DNA of 64,000 bases from Bacillota bacterium (GTDB lineage: Bacteria; Bacillota; Clostridia; Acetivibrionales; JAEXSP01). Position 1 is the stretch's first letter, and each line of letters opens with the position of its first letter. A program made the translations under genes and the position numbers. The notes beneath the pieces are model-generated. The model saw only the letters and a program-made list of their open reading frames with translations. It was not told the DNA's origin and made no database searches. The stretch lies in assembly GCA_023453795.1 (NCBI GenBank), contig JAEXSP010000003.1, forward strand, positions 29,676 to 93,675, given 5' to 3'. Shown here piece after piece: positions 52,503-61,454 of the stretch.

Positions 52503-53354
52503 ATGAAATTTACCAAAATGCATGGAATTGGAAATGATTACATATACGTAAACTGTCTCGTAAATGAAATCAGCAATCCATCCGAGGTTTCGAAGTTCGT
52601 AAGCGACAGGCATTTCGGAATAGGTTCAGATGGCTTGGTGTTGATACTTCCGTCAAAAGTGGCTGATTTCAGGATGAGAATGCTGAATTCGGATGGGTCT
52701 GAGTCCGAGATGTGCGGAAATGCAATAAGATGCGTAGGCAAATATGTTTATGATAACAGACTTACGGACAAGACTGTTGTTAAGATAGAAACTTTGGCCG
52801 GAATAAAAGTTCTGGATATGACTGTAGAAAACGGGAAGGTTACAATGGTTAAGGTCGATATGGGTGAACCGATACTTAAACCCAAAGACATTCCGGTTGA
52901 CAGCGAAAAGGACATTTTCATATCCGAGCCCGTAACCGTTCTGGACAAAACTTATAAAGTAACATGTGTGTCAATGGGGAATCCTCATGCAGTGACATAT
53001 GTGGAAGATGTTATTAATTTTCCCCTGGAGGCAGTAGGTTCCAAAATGGAAACTCACGCTATGTACCCTCGAAAGGTGAATGCAGAATTTGTTCAGGTTA
53101 TTGACAGGAAAACCCTTAAAATGAGGGTGTGGGAAAGAGGTGCCGGGGAAACTATGGCGTGCGGAACAGGAGCCTGTGCGGTTTTGGTGGCTTCGGTTTT
53201 AAACGGCGTAAGTGAGAGAAAAGCAGTAATAAAGCTTCTTGGCGGAGATTTGAATATTGAGTGGAACGAAGAGGATAACCATGTGTATATGACCGGACCG
53301 GCGGAAATAGTATTTGACGGCGAAATAGACCTGAAATCAAAAGGACTGGAATAA
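52503..53354 (+). CDS. dapF: Diaminopimelate epimerase
   Basis: 283 residues. The two catalytic Cys lie in SEMCGNAIRC (about 73) and ETMACGTGACA (about 220), in the usual internal-repeat fold. Interconverts LL- and meso-diaminopimelate for lysine and peptidoglycan. AAGGAGG precedes the start. Downstream of lysA by 105 bases and upstream of dapL, consistent with a DAP cluster. Confidence 0.96.
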   Translation: MKFTKMHGIGNDYIYVNCLVNEISNPSEVSKFVSDRHFGIGSDGLVLILPSKVADFRMRMLNSDGSESEMCGNAIRCVGKYVYDNRLTDKTVVKIETLAGIKVLDMTVENGKVTMVKVDMGEPILKPKDIPVDSEKDIFISEPVTVLDKTYKVTCVSMGNPHAVTYVEDVINFPLEAVGSKMETHAMYPRKVNAEFVQVIDRKTLKMRVWERGAGETMACGTGACAVLVASVLNGVSERKAVIKLLGGDLNIEWNEEDNHVYMTGPAEIVFDGEIDLKSKGLE

Positions 53355-53421
53355 TAGCAAACGGTTAAAGAATGATATTTATTATTATATAAATTTATGA
53401 AAATATGAGAGGAGATAAATT

Positions 53422-54654
53422 ATGGCTCTAGTTAATGAAAATTTTCTTAAGCTGCCGGGTAACTATTTGTTTGCAGAGATAGCAAAAAGGGTGGCAAAAT
53501 TCAAGGAAGAAAACCCAAATGCTAATATTATCAAATTAGGAATCGGGGATGTTACAAGGCCTCTTCCGAAAGCATGCATCGAAGCTATGCATGAAGCAGT
53601 TGACCATATGGCTGATGAAAAAACCTTTAAAGGCTATCCCGAATATGAAGGCTATGATTTCCTGATAGAAAAGATTATCGAGGTTGACTACCTCAGAAGA
53701 GGAATAAAAATTGACAGGGATGAGATATTTGTAAGTGACGGAGCGAAAAGTGATACTGCAAATATTCAGGAGCTCTTCGGGTTTGACAGCAAGATTGCCG
53801 TAACAGATCCTGTATACCCTGTCTATGTAGACAGCAATGTCATGGCTGGAAGAACAGGCGAGTATGGCAGCAACGGAATGTGGAGCAACATCGTATATCT
53901 TCCTTGCAGTGCGGAGAATAAATTTACTCCTGAACTTCCGAAAGCAAAGGTTGACCTTATATATTTGTGCTTCCCCAACAACCCTACAGGAATGACTCTC
54001 AACAAGACAGAGCTTAAGAAATGGGTGGATTATGCAAAGGCAAATAAATCAATAATACTCTTTGATTCCGCCTATGAAGCATATATAAGTGAAAGCGATG
54101 TTCCGCACAGCATATATGAAATCGAGGGCGCGCGCGAAGTTGCGATAGAATTCAGAAGCTTTTCCAAAACTGCAGGCTTTACCGGAACAAGATGTGCATA
54201 TGTTGTAATCCCTAAAGAGGTGGTTGCATATGATTCAAACGGAAAAGAACAGGCTTTGAACAGGTTGTGGTACAGAAGACAGGCAACCAAATTCAACGGA
54301 GTTTCTTACATTGTACAAAAGGGTGCAGCTGCTGTATATACAGACGAAGGGCAGAAGCAGATAAGAGCTTTGGTTGACTACTATATGACAAATGCAAAGA
54401 TTATCAGAGAAGGTTTGGTTAAGGTTGGGATTCAGGTCTTCGGAGGGGTGAATGCACCGTATATTTGGCTGAGGACTCCAAACGGAATGGATTCATGGGC
54501 ATTCTTTGACAAGCTTTTGAGCGAAGTGAACATTGTCGGTACTCCGGGTTCAGGCTTTGGGCCCAGCGGACAGGGCTATTTCAGGCTGACTGCCTTCGGC
54601 AGCAGGGAAAATACCGAAGAAGCGGTTCAAAGGTTTGCAAAGCTTAAAATATAA
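53422..54654 (+). CDS. dapL: LL-diaminopimelate aminotransferase
   Basis: 410 residues, fold-type I PLP enzyme. PLP Lys in FRSFSKTAGFTGTRCAY (about 247), with CFPNNPTGM and the C-terminal GSGFGPSGQGYFRLTAFGSREN. Makes LL-DAP directly from tetrahydrodipicolinate, so lysine and wall DAP are made by the aminotransferase route. Good AGGAG site. A terminator follows at 54673-54699. Confidence 0.95.
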   Translation: MALVNENFLKLPGNYLFAEIAKRVAKFKEENPNANIIKLGIGDVTRPLPKACIEAMHEAVDHMADEKTFKGYPEYEGYDFLIEKIIEVDYLRRGIKIDRDEIFVSDGAKSDTANIQELFGFDSKIAVTDPVYPVYVDSNVMAGRTGEYGSNGMWSNIVYLPCSAENKFTPELPKAKVDLIYLCFPNNPTGMTLNKTELKKWVDYAKANKSIILFDSAYEAYISESDVPHSIYEIEGAREVAIEFRSFSKTAGFTGTRCAYVVIPKEVVAYDSNGKEQALNRLWYRRQATKFNGVSYIVQKGAAAVYTDEGQKQIRALVDYYMTNAKIIREGLVKVGIQVFGGVNAPYIWLRTPNGMDSWAFFDKLLSEVNIVGTPGSGFGPSGQGYFRLTAFGSRENTEEAVQRFAKLKI

Positions 54655-54672
54655 AATATACTTGCGTAAAAG

Positions 54673-54699
54673 CCCGGGAACAGTTTTCCCGGGTTTTTT
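54673..54699 (+). terminator. Terminator of the DAP cluster
   Basis: CCCGGGAA / TTCCCGGG stem (54673-54680 with 54686-54693), flanked by further A/T pairing, then six T. Confidence 0.93.
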
Positions 54700-54769
54700 C
54701 TTTACGGCTGAATCAAAACCTCTATCAAACAGATAATAATATTATCAGTACTTGAATACGAGGAAAGAT

Positions 54770-55678
54770 ATGAAGCTCAGAAGAATTGCGTTTATATGCT
54801 GTATAATTTTTACGACAGTTTTGTTCATTGATGGGTTGCGATACATTACAATCATCAATAGCAAGCTGAATGAAAAATATATTGAAAGGCCAAACACTTC
54901 AAAAACCGGTAAAAAAAGCAGTATTGGCAGTGCCAGACCGGTAAATTTAATCATTCTTGGGCTTGATGAAGAACAGGTCAGATCTGATGTAATCACTCTA
55001 TTTAATTATGATCCGATGAAAAGTAAACTGAACATACTTTCTATTACAAGAGACACAATGGTTTATCATAAAGGGCGGAGAATGAAGATAAACGCCCTGA
55101 TCGGCAGGGGTGGTGAAAAGCTTATTATAGAAAAAGTAGAAGAAATGACCGGCCTTACAATAGATTATTATTTGACTGTCAATTTTTCCGGCTTCAGAAA
55201 AATAATTGACATACTTGGCGGGGTGGAAGTGGATGTTCCTTTCGATATGAACTATGACGATCCGGAGCAGAAGCTTCACATACATTTGAATAAAGGACGT
55301 CAGATTCTTGATGGAGATAAGGCGGAACAATTTGTGAGGTATAGAAAAGGAAACACACTTGGGCAGGGATATACGGAAGGAGACCTGGGACGGGTAAAAG
55401 CACAGCAGGTCTTTTTAAAAGAGCTGGTAGAACAAAAGGTTAGATTAAAATATTTGATAAAAGCTGATGATGTTTTTCTAACCCTTAACCAATACAGTAA
55501 AACAAATATAAGCTTGAGTGATATAAGCTTTTACTACAAATATCTGAAAAATGTAAACTCTATTCAAATCCAAACATATACGACACCTGGGAATTCCAGT
55601 TATGTCGACGGGCTGTGGTATTTTATTTATGATGAGCTAAAAACCAGACAAATGATAGAAAATAAGTTCTTTCATTAA
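54770..55678 (+). CDS. LytR-CpsA-Psr (LCP) family protein
   Basis: 302 residues. One N-terminal membrane anchor (about 5-25) and an outside LCP domain: ILGLDEEQVRSDVITLF, SITRDTMVYHKGRRMKINALIGRGG and VEVDVPFDMNYDDPEQ, with the Arg/Asp that bind the lipid pyrophosphate. LCP enzymes transfer teichoic acid or other glycopolymers to peptidoglycan. The ATG at 54770 follows GAGGAAAG. Weak hairpin AGCCC / GGGCT with TCTTTT after the stop. Confidence 0.93.
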   Translation: MKLRRIAFICCIIFTTVLFIDGLRYITIINSKLNEKYIERPNTSKTGKKSSIGSARPVNLIILGLDEEQVRSDVITLFNYDPMKSKLNILSITRDTMVYHKGRRMKINALIGRGGEKLIIEKVEEMTGLTIDYYLTVNFSGFRKIIDILGGVEVDVPFDMNYDDPEQKLHIHLNKGRQILDGDKAEQFVRYRKGNTLGQGYTEGDLGRVKAQQVFLKELVEQKVRLKYLIKADDVFLTLNQYSKTNISLSDISFYYKYLKNVNSIQIQTYTTPGNSSYVDGLWYFIYDELKTRQMIENKFFH

Positions 55679-55700
55679 AGCCCCTATAATGGGCTCTTTT
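55679..55700 (+). terminator. Weak terminator after the LCP gene
   Basis: AGCCC (55679-55683) pairs with GGGCT (55691-55695), followed by CTTTTA. The stem is short. Confidence 0.5.
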
Positions 55701-55924
55701 ACTTCATGTGGATAGGTTGAATTATTTACCTGTGACTTGAGCGCCTCTGAGGTGTTATAATCAGCAAAGCCGGGAATTCGGCTTTTCACTGGATTATATA
55801 TAAGTTAAATTTAATAATTGTACGAAAGCGAGCATAATATCCAACGATTCTGGGGATTTTTGCGATGGTTGAGTATATAAATTATTTTCAACTTATAATA
55901 GTAACTTTGTAAGGAGGTGTATTG

Positions 55925-56857
55925 ATGGATCCGGTAACTCATGCTGTTATAGGAATGACAGTATCAAAAATAGCGGGAAACGGACTGGATTTTTCCAACC
56001 CTGTTTATGCAGGTCTTATTGCAGGTTCGGTTTTCCCTGACATAGATATTTTGCTGCAGAAGTGGGGGGATTATGTTTACCTGAAAAATCATAGGGGCGT
56101 TACCCACTCAATCATCGGGTTATTTGTGTCGGCAGCTCTCATTGCAGTTGTAATCGGGGGGCTATATCATGTAACGGACATACAGAACATATTTTTGTGG
56201 AGCTTTATCGGATGCCTTTCGCATTCCTTAATTGATATTTTTAATCCTTACGGGGCAAAGCTGCTTTGGCCATTTTCGGATAAGAAAATTTCAATAAGTC
56301 TCCTTATCTTATTCGATCCTGTATGTGTAGGGACTTTAACCGGTTTTGTCTGCACTCGGGGGGCTTTGCAATGGGTTTTCCTTGCTGCATTCGGACTGTA
56401 CCTTGTATCGAGAGTAGCAATGAGGCTGTTTATCAAAATGGAGCTGAAACATAAATATGATATGGATTACGGCCGAATAAGCTTGCTTCCGTCGATGAAA
56501 GGCATTTTGAAGTGGCACTTTGTTTTAAAGACTAAGGATGCTGACATAATAGGTGAGAAGGATATTCTCAAAAGAAGAATAAAGATCACTCATATATTGA
56601 ACAAGACAAATGACAAGCTCGTTAAGCACGTGCTGGAATCAAAGCCCGGAAAATTCTTTGCTGAATTTACGCCTTTAATCCATGTTGCGTGTGAAGAGAC
56701 AGGAAAGACAAAAAAATATGTTTTAACTGATATGAGGTACTGTGTCAAAAATAACTTTTTGCACCATGCCTTCCTGGAAATCGATGAAAATAATGAAATC
56801 ATAAGCGCTAGTTTCAATCCGTATTCTGTAAAAAGGAGCACTTCAATACCGATGTGA
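55925..56857 (+). CDS. Membrane-bound metal-dependent hydrolase (YdjM/YbcI-like)
   Basis: 310 residues. The His/Asp pattern of the family is visible: DPVTHAVIG at the start, VFPDIDIL, HRGVTHSIIG and SLIDIFNPYGAKLLWPFSD. About four or five membrane helices lie in the first 170 residues. A C-terminal soluble part of about 130 residues, with beta strands (FVLKTKDADIIGEKDI), has no name that I know. AAGGAGGTG precedes the ATG at 55925. Substrate unknown; once called LexA-binding membrane hydrolase. Confidence 0.88.
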   Translation: MDPVTHAVIGMTVSKIAGNGLDFSNPVYAGLIAGSVFPDIDILLQKWGDYVYLKNHRGVTHSIIGLFVSAALIAVVIGGLYHVTDIQNIFLWSFIGCLSHSLIDIFNPYGAKLLWPFSDKKISISLLILFDPVCVGTLTGFVCTRGALQWVFLAAFGLYLVSRVAMRLFIKMELKHKYDMDYGRISLLPSMKGILKWHFVLKTKDADIIGEKDILKRRIKITHILNKTNDKLVKHVLESKPGKFFAEFTPLIHVACEETGKTKKYVLTDMRYCVKNNFLHHAFLEIDENNEIISASFNPYSVKRSTSIPM

Positions 56858-56874
56858 CCTGCGAGGCTTATTAA

Positions 56875-56902
56875 AGAGATATCCTTTTCGGATATCTTTT
56901 TT
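56875..56902 (+). terminator. Terminator after the membrane hydrolase
   Basis: AGATATCC / GGATATCT (8 bp, extended by AAG/CTT) with loop TTTTC and six T. Confidence 0.9.
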
Positions 56903-56924
56903 GCATATTTTACGTTATAATTAG

Positions 56925-57003
56925 TACTACAGCGAAAAGCTTTGAAATTAATCCTTACATATATAACACGTTGAAGCTATCGTGATTATTTTTCGCTGTA
57001 GTA
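56925..57003. repeat. 14-bp perfect inverted repeat spanning 79 bases
   Basis: TACTACAGCGAAAA (56925-56938) and TTTTCGCTGTAGTA (56990-57003) flank a 51-base AT-rich interior, just before the HgdB-like gene. No T run follows, so it is not a terminator. It could be a two-site operator, a leader structure, or a small mobile (MITE-like) element. Confidence 0.8.
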
Positions 57004-57035
57004 ATAGTGAAGAATTTTGAATATGAGGTGTTCCG

Positions 57036-58019
57036 TTGAAAAAGATCGGTTTTACTACAAGCATACCTGTTGAAATAATATTTGCGGCCGGATTGATTCC
57101 GGTTGATTTAAATAATGTATTTATTACAAGCAAAGACCCTGGCAAGTTTATTGAGCTCGCTGAAAATGCAGGCTTCCCCAGAAGCACATGTGCATGGATA
57201 AAGGGAATTTATTCTGCGATATTGAACAGCGGAGAAATCGATACTATCATAGGTGTAGTTGAAGGTGACTGTTCCAACACAAAGGCTCTGATTGAAGTGC
57301 TTGGGCTTAAGGGAGTCAAAAGCATTCCTTTTTCCTATCCCTCTTCACGGGATTATGCTTCTCTGTCAAGAGAGATTAATAAGCTGTCGGAACTGTTTGG
57401 GGTTAACTCAAAGGATATTTTACAGGTCAAAACAGCACTTGATATTATAAGAAAAGACATATTAAGGCTTGATGAACTTACTTGGACGCATAATAAAGCT
57501 ACAGGGTTTGAAAATCATCTCTGGCAGGTCTCAAGCAGTGACTTTAACGGAGATTACAGAGCTTTCAGCTCGGATTTAAGAAATAAAATAGCTGAGATTG
57601 AAGAAAGAAGCCCCAAAAAGGAGGCAATAAGACTTGGGTATATGGGAGTGCCGCCAATTAACGGAGATTTGTATGACTACGTTGAAGCCATTGGTTCAAG
57701 GGTTGTTTTCAATGAGGTGCAGCGCCAGTTCACGATGGCATCGGGTATAGACAATGAGGACATTGTCGAGGTATACAGGCTTTTTACTTACCCATACAGC
57801 CTTAACAGGAGGCTTGAAGATATAAAAAGGGAAATTGAGAAAAGGCAGATAGATGGCATAATTCACTATACTCAGGCTTTTTGCTTCAGGGGAATTGAGG
57901 ATATTGTGATCCGGAAGGAACTGGATATTCCGATATTGACACTGGAGGGCGACAGGCCGGGAGAACTTGATGCAAGGACTAAACTGAGGATTGAGGCGTT
58001 TGTGGATATGTTAAGCTGA
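57036..58019 (+). CDS. 2-hydroxyacyl-CoA dehydratase subunit-D-like (HgdB/BcrC) protein
   Basis: 327 residues, starting at TTG with GAGGTG upstream. It matches the 2-hydroxyacyl-CoA dehydratase / benzoyl-CoA reductase D family: IPVEIIFAAGLIPVDL at the start and GIIHYTQAFCFRGIEDI near the end. It has exactly three Cys (about 52, 79 and 283), the number that ligates one [4Fe-4S] cluster in this family, and no second subunit gene beside it. With the activase gene 33 bases downstream it forms a minimal system that could carry out ATP-driven, very low-potential electron transfer. Substrate unknown. Confidence 0.9.
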   Translation: MKKIGFTTSIPVEIIFAAGLIPVDLNNVFITSKDPGKFIELAENAGFPRSTCAWIKGIYSAILNSGEIDTIIGVVEGDCSNTKALIEVLGLKGVKSIPFSYPSSRDYASLSREINKLSELFGVNSKDILQVKTALDIIRKDILRLDELTWTHNKATGFENHLWQVSSSDFNGDYRAFSSDLRNKIAEIEERSPKKEAIRLGYMGVPPINGDLYDYVEAIGSRVVFNEVQRQFTMASGIDNEDIVEVYRLFTYPYSLNRRLEDIKREIEKRQIDGIIHYTQAFCFRGIEDIVIRKELDIPILTLEGDRPGELDARTKLRIEAFVDMLS

Positions 58020-58052
58020 GGGTTCTATATACTTAGGAATAGGTGATTAAAA

Positions 58053-58811
58053 ATGAAAACAGTCGGCATAGACCTTGGAAGCAGGTCGGTCAAGATAGCC
58101 ATATTTGAAGATGATAGTTTTACGTCAAGCAAGATCATAGATACTGCCGAGTTCTACAGGAATTACTGCTCAAGTATTGGCGGAAAGCTTGTTGTTGATT
58201 TTGAAAGAATAGGTATTGATGGTATTGATAATATAGTAAGTACAGGCTACGGACGAAACAATGTAAACATTGCAGCTGCTAAGGTAATTGTAGAGCTCAA
58301 GGCTCACATGCATGGAGCAAAGCACCAGACCGGCTTGAATGAATTTACTCTTTTGGACATAGGTGGACAGGACAGCAAGGTTATATCGGTTAAAAAAGGC
58401 AAGATGGCAGATATGATGCTTAATGACAAGTGTGCTGCTTCATGCGGCCGCTATCTGGAAAACATGTCTGCTGTCCTGGGCATAGATATAGCTACTATGG
58501 GCAGGTATTACAAGGATCCGGTGGAACTTAGCGCCACCTGTGCAGTTTTCGGAGAATCGGAACTCATCGGCAGAATATCCGAAGGCTATTCAATTGAGCA
58601 GCTTGCGGCCGGTGTAAACTATTCACTATTCAAAAGGATTAAACCTATGCTTGAAAGATTTATTTCCGATACACTTGTTGTTACTGGGGGTGTTGCCTGC
58701 AATGAAGCTCTTCTTTCATATATAAAAAATGAAACAGCTTTTGAGAATATCAGAGTGCCCGATGAACCGCAGCTTAACGGTGCAATCGGTTGTTGCGCCT
58801 ATTTATTATAA
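58053..58811 (+). CDS. Acyl-CoA dehydratase activase (HgdC-like ATPase)
   Basis: 252 residues of the ASKHA ATPase fold: GIDLGSRSVKIAIFED (phosphate loop), STGYGRNNV, DIGGQDSKVI and VVTGGVACNEAL. The dimer-bridging cluster Cys pattern is seen in NDKCAASCGRYLE (Cys127, with an extra Cys131) and SATCAVFGESE (Cys163). It hydrolyses ATP to inject an electron into its partner, here the upstream HgdB-like protein. The usual order activase-first is reversed. Confidence 0.93.
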   Translation: MKTVGIDLGSRSVKIAIFEDDSFTSSKIIDTAEFYRNYCSSIGGKLVVDFERIGIDGIDNIVSTGYGRNNVNIAAAKVIVELKAHMHGAKHQTGLNEFTLLDIGGQDSKVISVKKGKMADMMLNDKCAASCGRYLENMSAVLGIDIATMGRYYKDPVELSATCAVFGESELIGRISEGYSIEQLAAGVNYSLFKRIKPMLERFISDTLVVTGGVACNEALLSYIKNETAFENIRVPDEPQLNGAIGCCAYLL

Positions 58812-58813
58812 AT

Positions 58814-58853
58814 TTGTCTCAGCTTGAAAATACTTATGGTATAATTGAGACAA
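58814..58853 (+). promoter_or_regulatory. Inverted repeat and -10 before the MFS gene
   Basis: TTGTCTCA (58814-58821) and TGAGACAA (58846-58853) form an 8-bp inverted repeat with TATAAT (58840-58845) just inside the right arm. Candidate operator and promoter for the transporter gene. Confidence 0.5.
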
Positions 58854-58943
58854 TTCAGATTGCTTTGAAAGCGATTTTGTTAGTAATTGGAATTCTGTTA
58901 AAAAAATATTTTTGGACTGATCAAATGAAAGGGAGGCATTTAG

Positions 58944-60167
58944 TTGAAGCTGGATTATAGAAAAACTATTTTGATCGGACTTGGTTTCTTTTCCATAAAT
59001 ATCATATGGAGCATTTACAATATTGCGGTTCCTATTTATCTAAAGGGATTAGGCCTTGCAGGAGTGACAATAGGCGCCATTATGGCTGTTGACAATATAT
59101 TTGCTTTGATTCTCCAGCCCGTTTTCGGATTGTTAAGCGACAAGACAGTGTCACGGTATGGCAGAAGAATGCCGTTTCTTTTGATAGGCATTCCCCTGGC
59201 GGCGATTTCTTTTTTAGTAATACCGTTTTTTCGATCCAGTGCATTTCTTCTTTTGACAGCGGTATTTGCACTTAACTTCTTCATGAGCATATTCAGATCT
59301 CCGACCTTTGCTCTTGTGCCTGACCTCACTCCAAAGAATCTCAGAAATGTGGCCAATGGAGTAATTAATACGATGGGAGCCATAGGTGCTGCTGCAGCTT
59401 TTCTGTTAGGCGGCATCCTTTTCAGATCAGACGATGCATATCCTTTCGCAGTTGCTTCCGGCATACTTTTTATTTCAGTAATAATTACATACGCATTTAT
59501 CAAGGAACCTGCAGCTCCAAATACGGAACCGGACGAAAAAGTGCCTGATGAAAAGGTGCTTAATTCATCAGATAAAAAGGGGAATTTTCTTAACCTGATT
59601 TTTATGATGCTTGCTATTTTCTTTTGGTTTGCAGGCTATAATGCTTTTGAAACCTTTTTTTCAACATACGGACAAGCAGTTCTTGAAATCGACAAGAGCC
59701 TGACTTCATTTCTGCTGATGGCTTTTTCAATGATGTTCATTATAGCGGCTATATCATCCAGATTTATTTCAAAAAAGTATGGCAGGAAGAAAACCATATT
59801 ATCAGGCTTATGTATTCTGATAGGTTCTTTTGCCCTAATGATTTTTATAAAAAATACGGTCATACTGTTCCTGCTTTTAGCTGTAAGCGGTATATGCTGG
59901 GCGTTGATAAACATCAACTCATACCCGATGGTGATGGAAATGACCAATTCCAAATCAATCAGCAGACATACAGGCCTTTATTTTTTCTTTTCCATGGTAG
60001 CAGGCATAATTAGTCCTATTTTATATGGAAACCTGAAGGATCATTTAGGCGAAGGATTCTTATTCATTTACTCTTGTATCGCATTTGTTATCGCATTATT
60101 CTTTATTATGCTTGTAAATCAAGGTGAAGCCGCGGAAGATACAAGTAAGCCTGTTGCAGAAAAATAG
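58944..60167 (+). CDS. MFS transporter (SLC45/sugar-cation-like)
   Basis: 407 residues with twelve predicted membrane helices, starting at TTG with a GGGAGG site. The conserved loop after TM2 reads GLLSDKTVSRYGRRMPF, and FRSPTFALVPDLTPKNLRNVANG is the pattern of the GPH/SLC45-like sugar transporters. A hydrophilic middle loop (about 190-215) separates the halves. It lies downstream of the HgdB/HgdC pair but has its own promoter region; a substrate link is unproven. Confidence 0.88.
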   Translation: MKLDYRKTILIGLGFFSINIIWSIYNIAVPIYLKGLGLAGVTIGAIMAVDNIFALILQPVFGLLSDKTVSRYGRRMPFLLIGIPLAAISFLVIPFFRSSAFLLLTAVFALNFFMSIFRSPTFALVPDLTPKNLRNVANGVINTMGAIGAAAAFLLGGILFRSDDAYPFAVASGILFISVIITYAFIKEPAAPNTEPDEKVPDEKVLNSSDKKGNFLNLIFMMLAIFFWFAGYNAFETFFSTYGQAVLEIDKSLTSFLLMAFSMMFIIAAISSRFISKKYGRKKTILSGLCILIGSFALMIFIKNTVILFLLLAVSGICWALININSYPMVMEMTNSKSISRHTGLYFFFSMVAGIISPILYGNLKDHLGEGFLFIYSCIAFVIALFFIMLVNQGEAAEDTSKPVAEK

Positions 60168-60220
60168 GATACATGCCTCATATTTGGGGGAACATTTATA
60201 AAAAATACTAGGAGGATCAA

Positions 60221-60895
60221 ATGAAAAAAGCTGTTGTTTTATTATCAGGCGGGTTGGATAGTACCACCTGCTTATCAGTTGCAATAAAGGAAGGCTATCA
60301 GGTTTATCCCCTTTCATTCGATTATAGTCAGAGACATAACAGGGAACTGGAATGTGCGCATAAAATAGCCGAGTACTATGATATTAAGGAACATAAGGTT
60401 ATACGGATAGACAATGTTGGGGGAAGTGCACTTACCGATATGGACATAGAAGTTCCTGATTATAAGGGAACAAACGATATACCGGTGACATATGTTCCTG
60501 CCAGAAATATCATTTTTTTAAGTTATGCTGCCGGTTATGCAGAGGTTGTTGGCGCTGAGGCTATTTTTATAGGTGTAAATGCAATTGATTACAGCGGATA
60601 TCCTGATTGCAGGCCTGAATTCATAAAGGCTTTTGAAGATATGATACGTGTTGGTACAAAAAGCGGTGCAGAGGGAAATCCAATAAAAATAGCTACCCCT
60701 CTTCTGCACTTAAGCAAAGCAGAAATCATCAAACTTGCTGCTGAAATTAACACCCCCCTGCACCTTACAACCAGCTGCTATAAAGGGAATGAAGCTGCCT
60801 GCGGCGTTTGCGACAGCTGCATACTGAGACTTAAAGGCTTTAAAGATGCAGGAATTACAGACCCAATAAAATATTACAACGATATTAACCTATAA
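60221..60895 (+). CDS. queC: 7-cyano-7-deazaguanine synthase
   Basis: 224 residues. ATP-pyrophosphatase motif VVLLSGGLDSTTCL at the start and the Zn-binding Cys set near the end (SCYKGNEAACGVCDSC). Converts 7-carboxy-7-deazaguanine to preQ0 with ATP and ammonia. First gene of a queC-queD-queE cluster; AGGAGG site. Confidence 0.96.
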   Translation: MKKAVVLLSGGLDSTTCLSVAIKEGYQVYPLSFDYSQRHNRELECAHKIAEYYDIKEHKVIRIDNVGGSALTDMDIEVPDYKGTNDIPVTYVPARNIIFLSYAAGYAEVVGAEAIFIGVNAIDYSGYPDCRPEFIKAFEDMIRVGTKSGAEGNPIKIATPLLHLSKAEIIKLAAEINTPLHLTTSCYKGNEAACGVCDSCILRLKGFKDAGITDPIKYYNDINL

Positions 60896-60907
60896 TGGAG
60901 ATATGCA

Positions 60908-61294
60908 ATGAAAAGCAGAAACCTGGCAATAACTAAGACATTTACGTTTGACAGCGCTCATCATCTGAAGGATTACCCCGGAAAATGCAGAAATGTACAT
61001 GGACATACCTACAAGCTTGAAGTCACAGTAAGAGGAAACACTGATAAGAACGGCCTTGTTATGGATTTCCATGACCTTGATGACATTATAAAGTCAGATG
61101 TTCTTGAAAGGATTGACCATAAATATTTGAACGATATTTTTGATTTTAATCCGACCTGCGAGAATATAGGAATCTGGATATGGGAAGAAGCTGCGGGTAA
61201 GATCATACAAGCAGGCTGTACACTTGAAAAGCTTGTGCTATGGGAGACGCCGACTAGCTGTGTTACGATAAATAAAGAAGACATGGCGCTTTAG
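60908..61294 (+). CDS. queD: 6-carboxy-5,6,7,8-tetrahydropterin synthase
   Basis: 128 residues. Zn-binding His in FDSAHHL and NVHGHTY, catalytic Cys in GKCRNVHG, and the VMDFHDLD segment. Makes 6-carboxytetrahydropterin from dihydroneopterin triphosphate. It lies 12 bases after queC. Confidence 0.96.
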   Translation: MKSRNLAITKTFTFDSAHHLKDYPGKCRNVHGHTYKLEVTVRGNTDKNGLVMDFHDLDDIIKSDVLERIDHKYLNDIFDFNPTCENIGIWIWEEAAGKIIQAGCTLEKLVLWETPTSCVTINKEDMAL

Positions 61295-61310
61295 GTGCGG
61301 CTGGCACAAG

Positions 61311-61406
61311 ACCCTCAGTCCAGCGGACAACTCCCTATTGGAGGGAGCACAAGGAGTTCTCGTTCCCCATCGATTAGGGGGATGTCACGTATGAGTGACA
61401 GAGGGT
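61311..61406. repeat. Multi-hairpin intergenic repeat between queD and queE
   Basis: ACCCTC (61311-61316) pairs with GAGGGT (61401-61406) around three local hairpins: CTCCCT/AGGGAG (61331-61347), TCCCC/GGGGA (61364-61382) and GTCAC/GTGAC (61384-61399). The CCCTCAGTC start and GACAGAGGG end resemble a repeat widespread in Clostridia and gut Firmicutes. A related end occurs at 41861-41885. It could be a MITE-like repeat or a structured RNA. Confidence 0.65.
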
Positions 61407-61454
61407 AAAAAACCTAAAGATGATAGTAGGACAGTAAAAGGTGGGGAATTAATA

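Noticed and set aside
57036..58019. Double-cubane cluster protein
   Set aside because: That family needs more cluster cysteines than the three seen here, so a single [4Fe-4S] cluster fits better.
60168..60220. Possible preQ1 riboswitch before queC
   Set aside because: The 53-base spacer has only an AGGAGG site and no stem-loop with the A-rich tail that preQ1 aptamers need.
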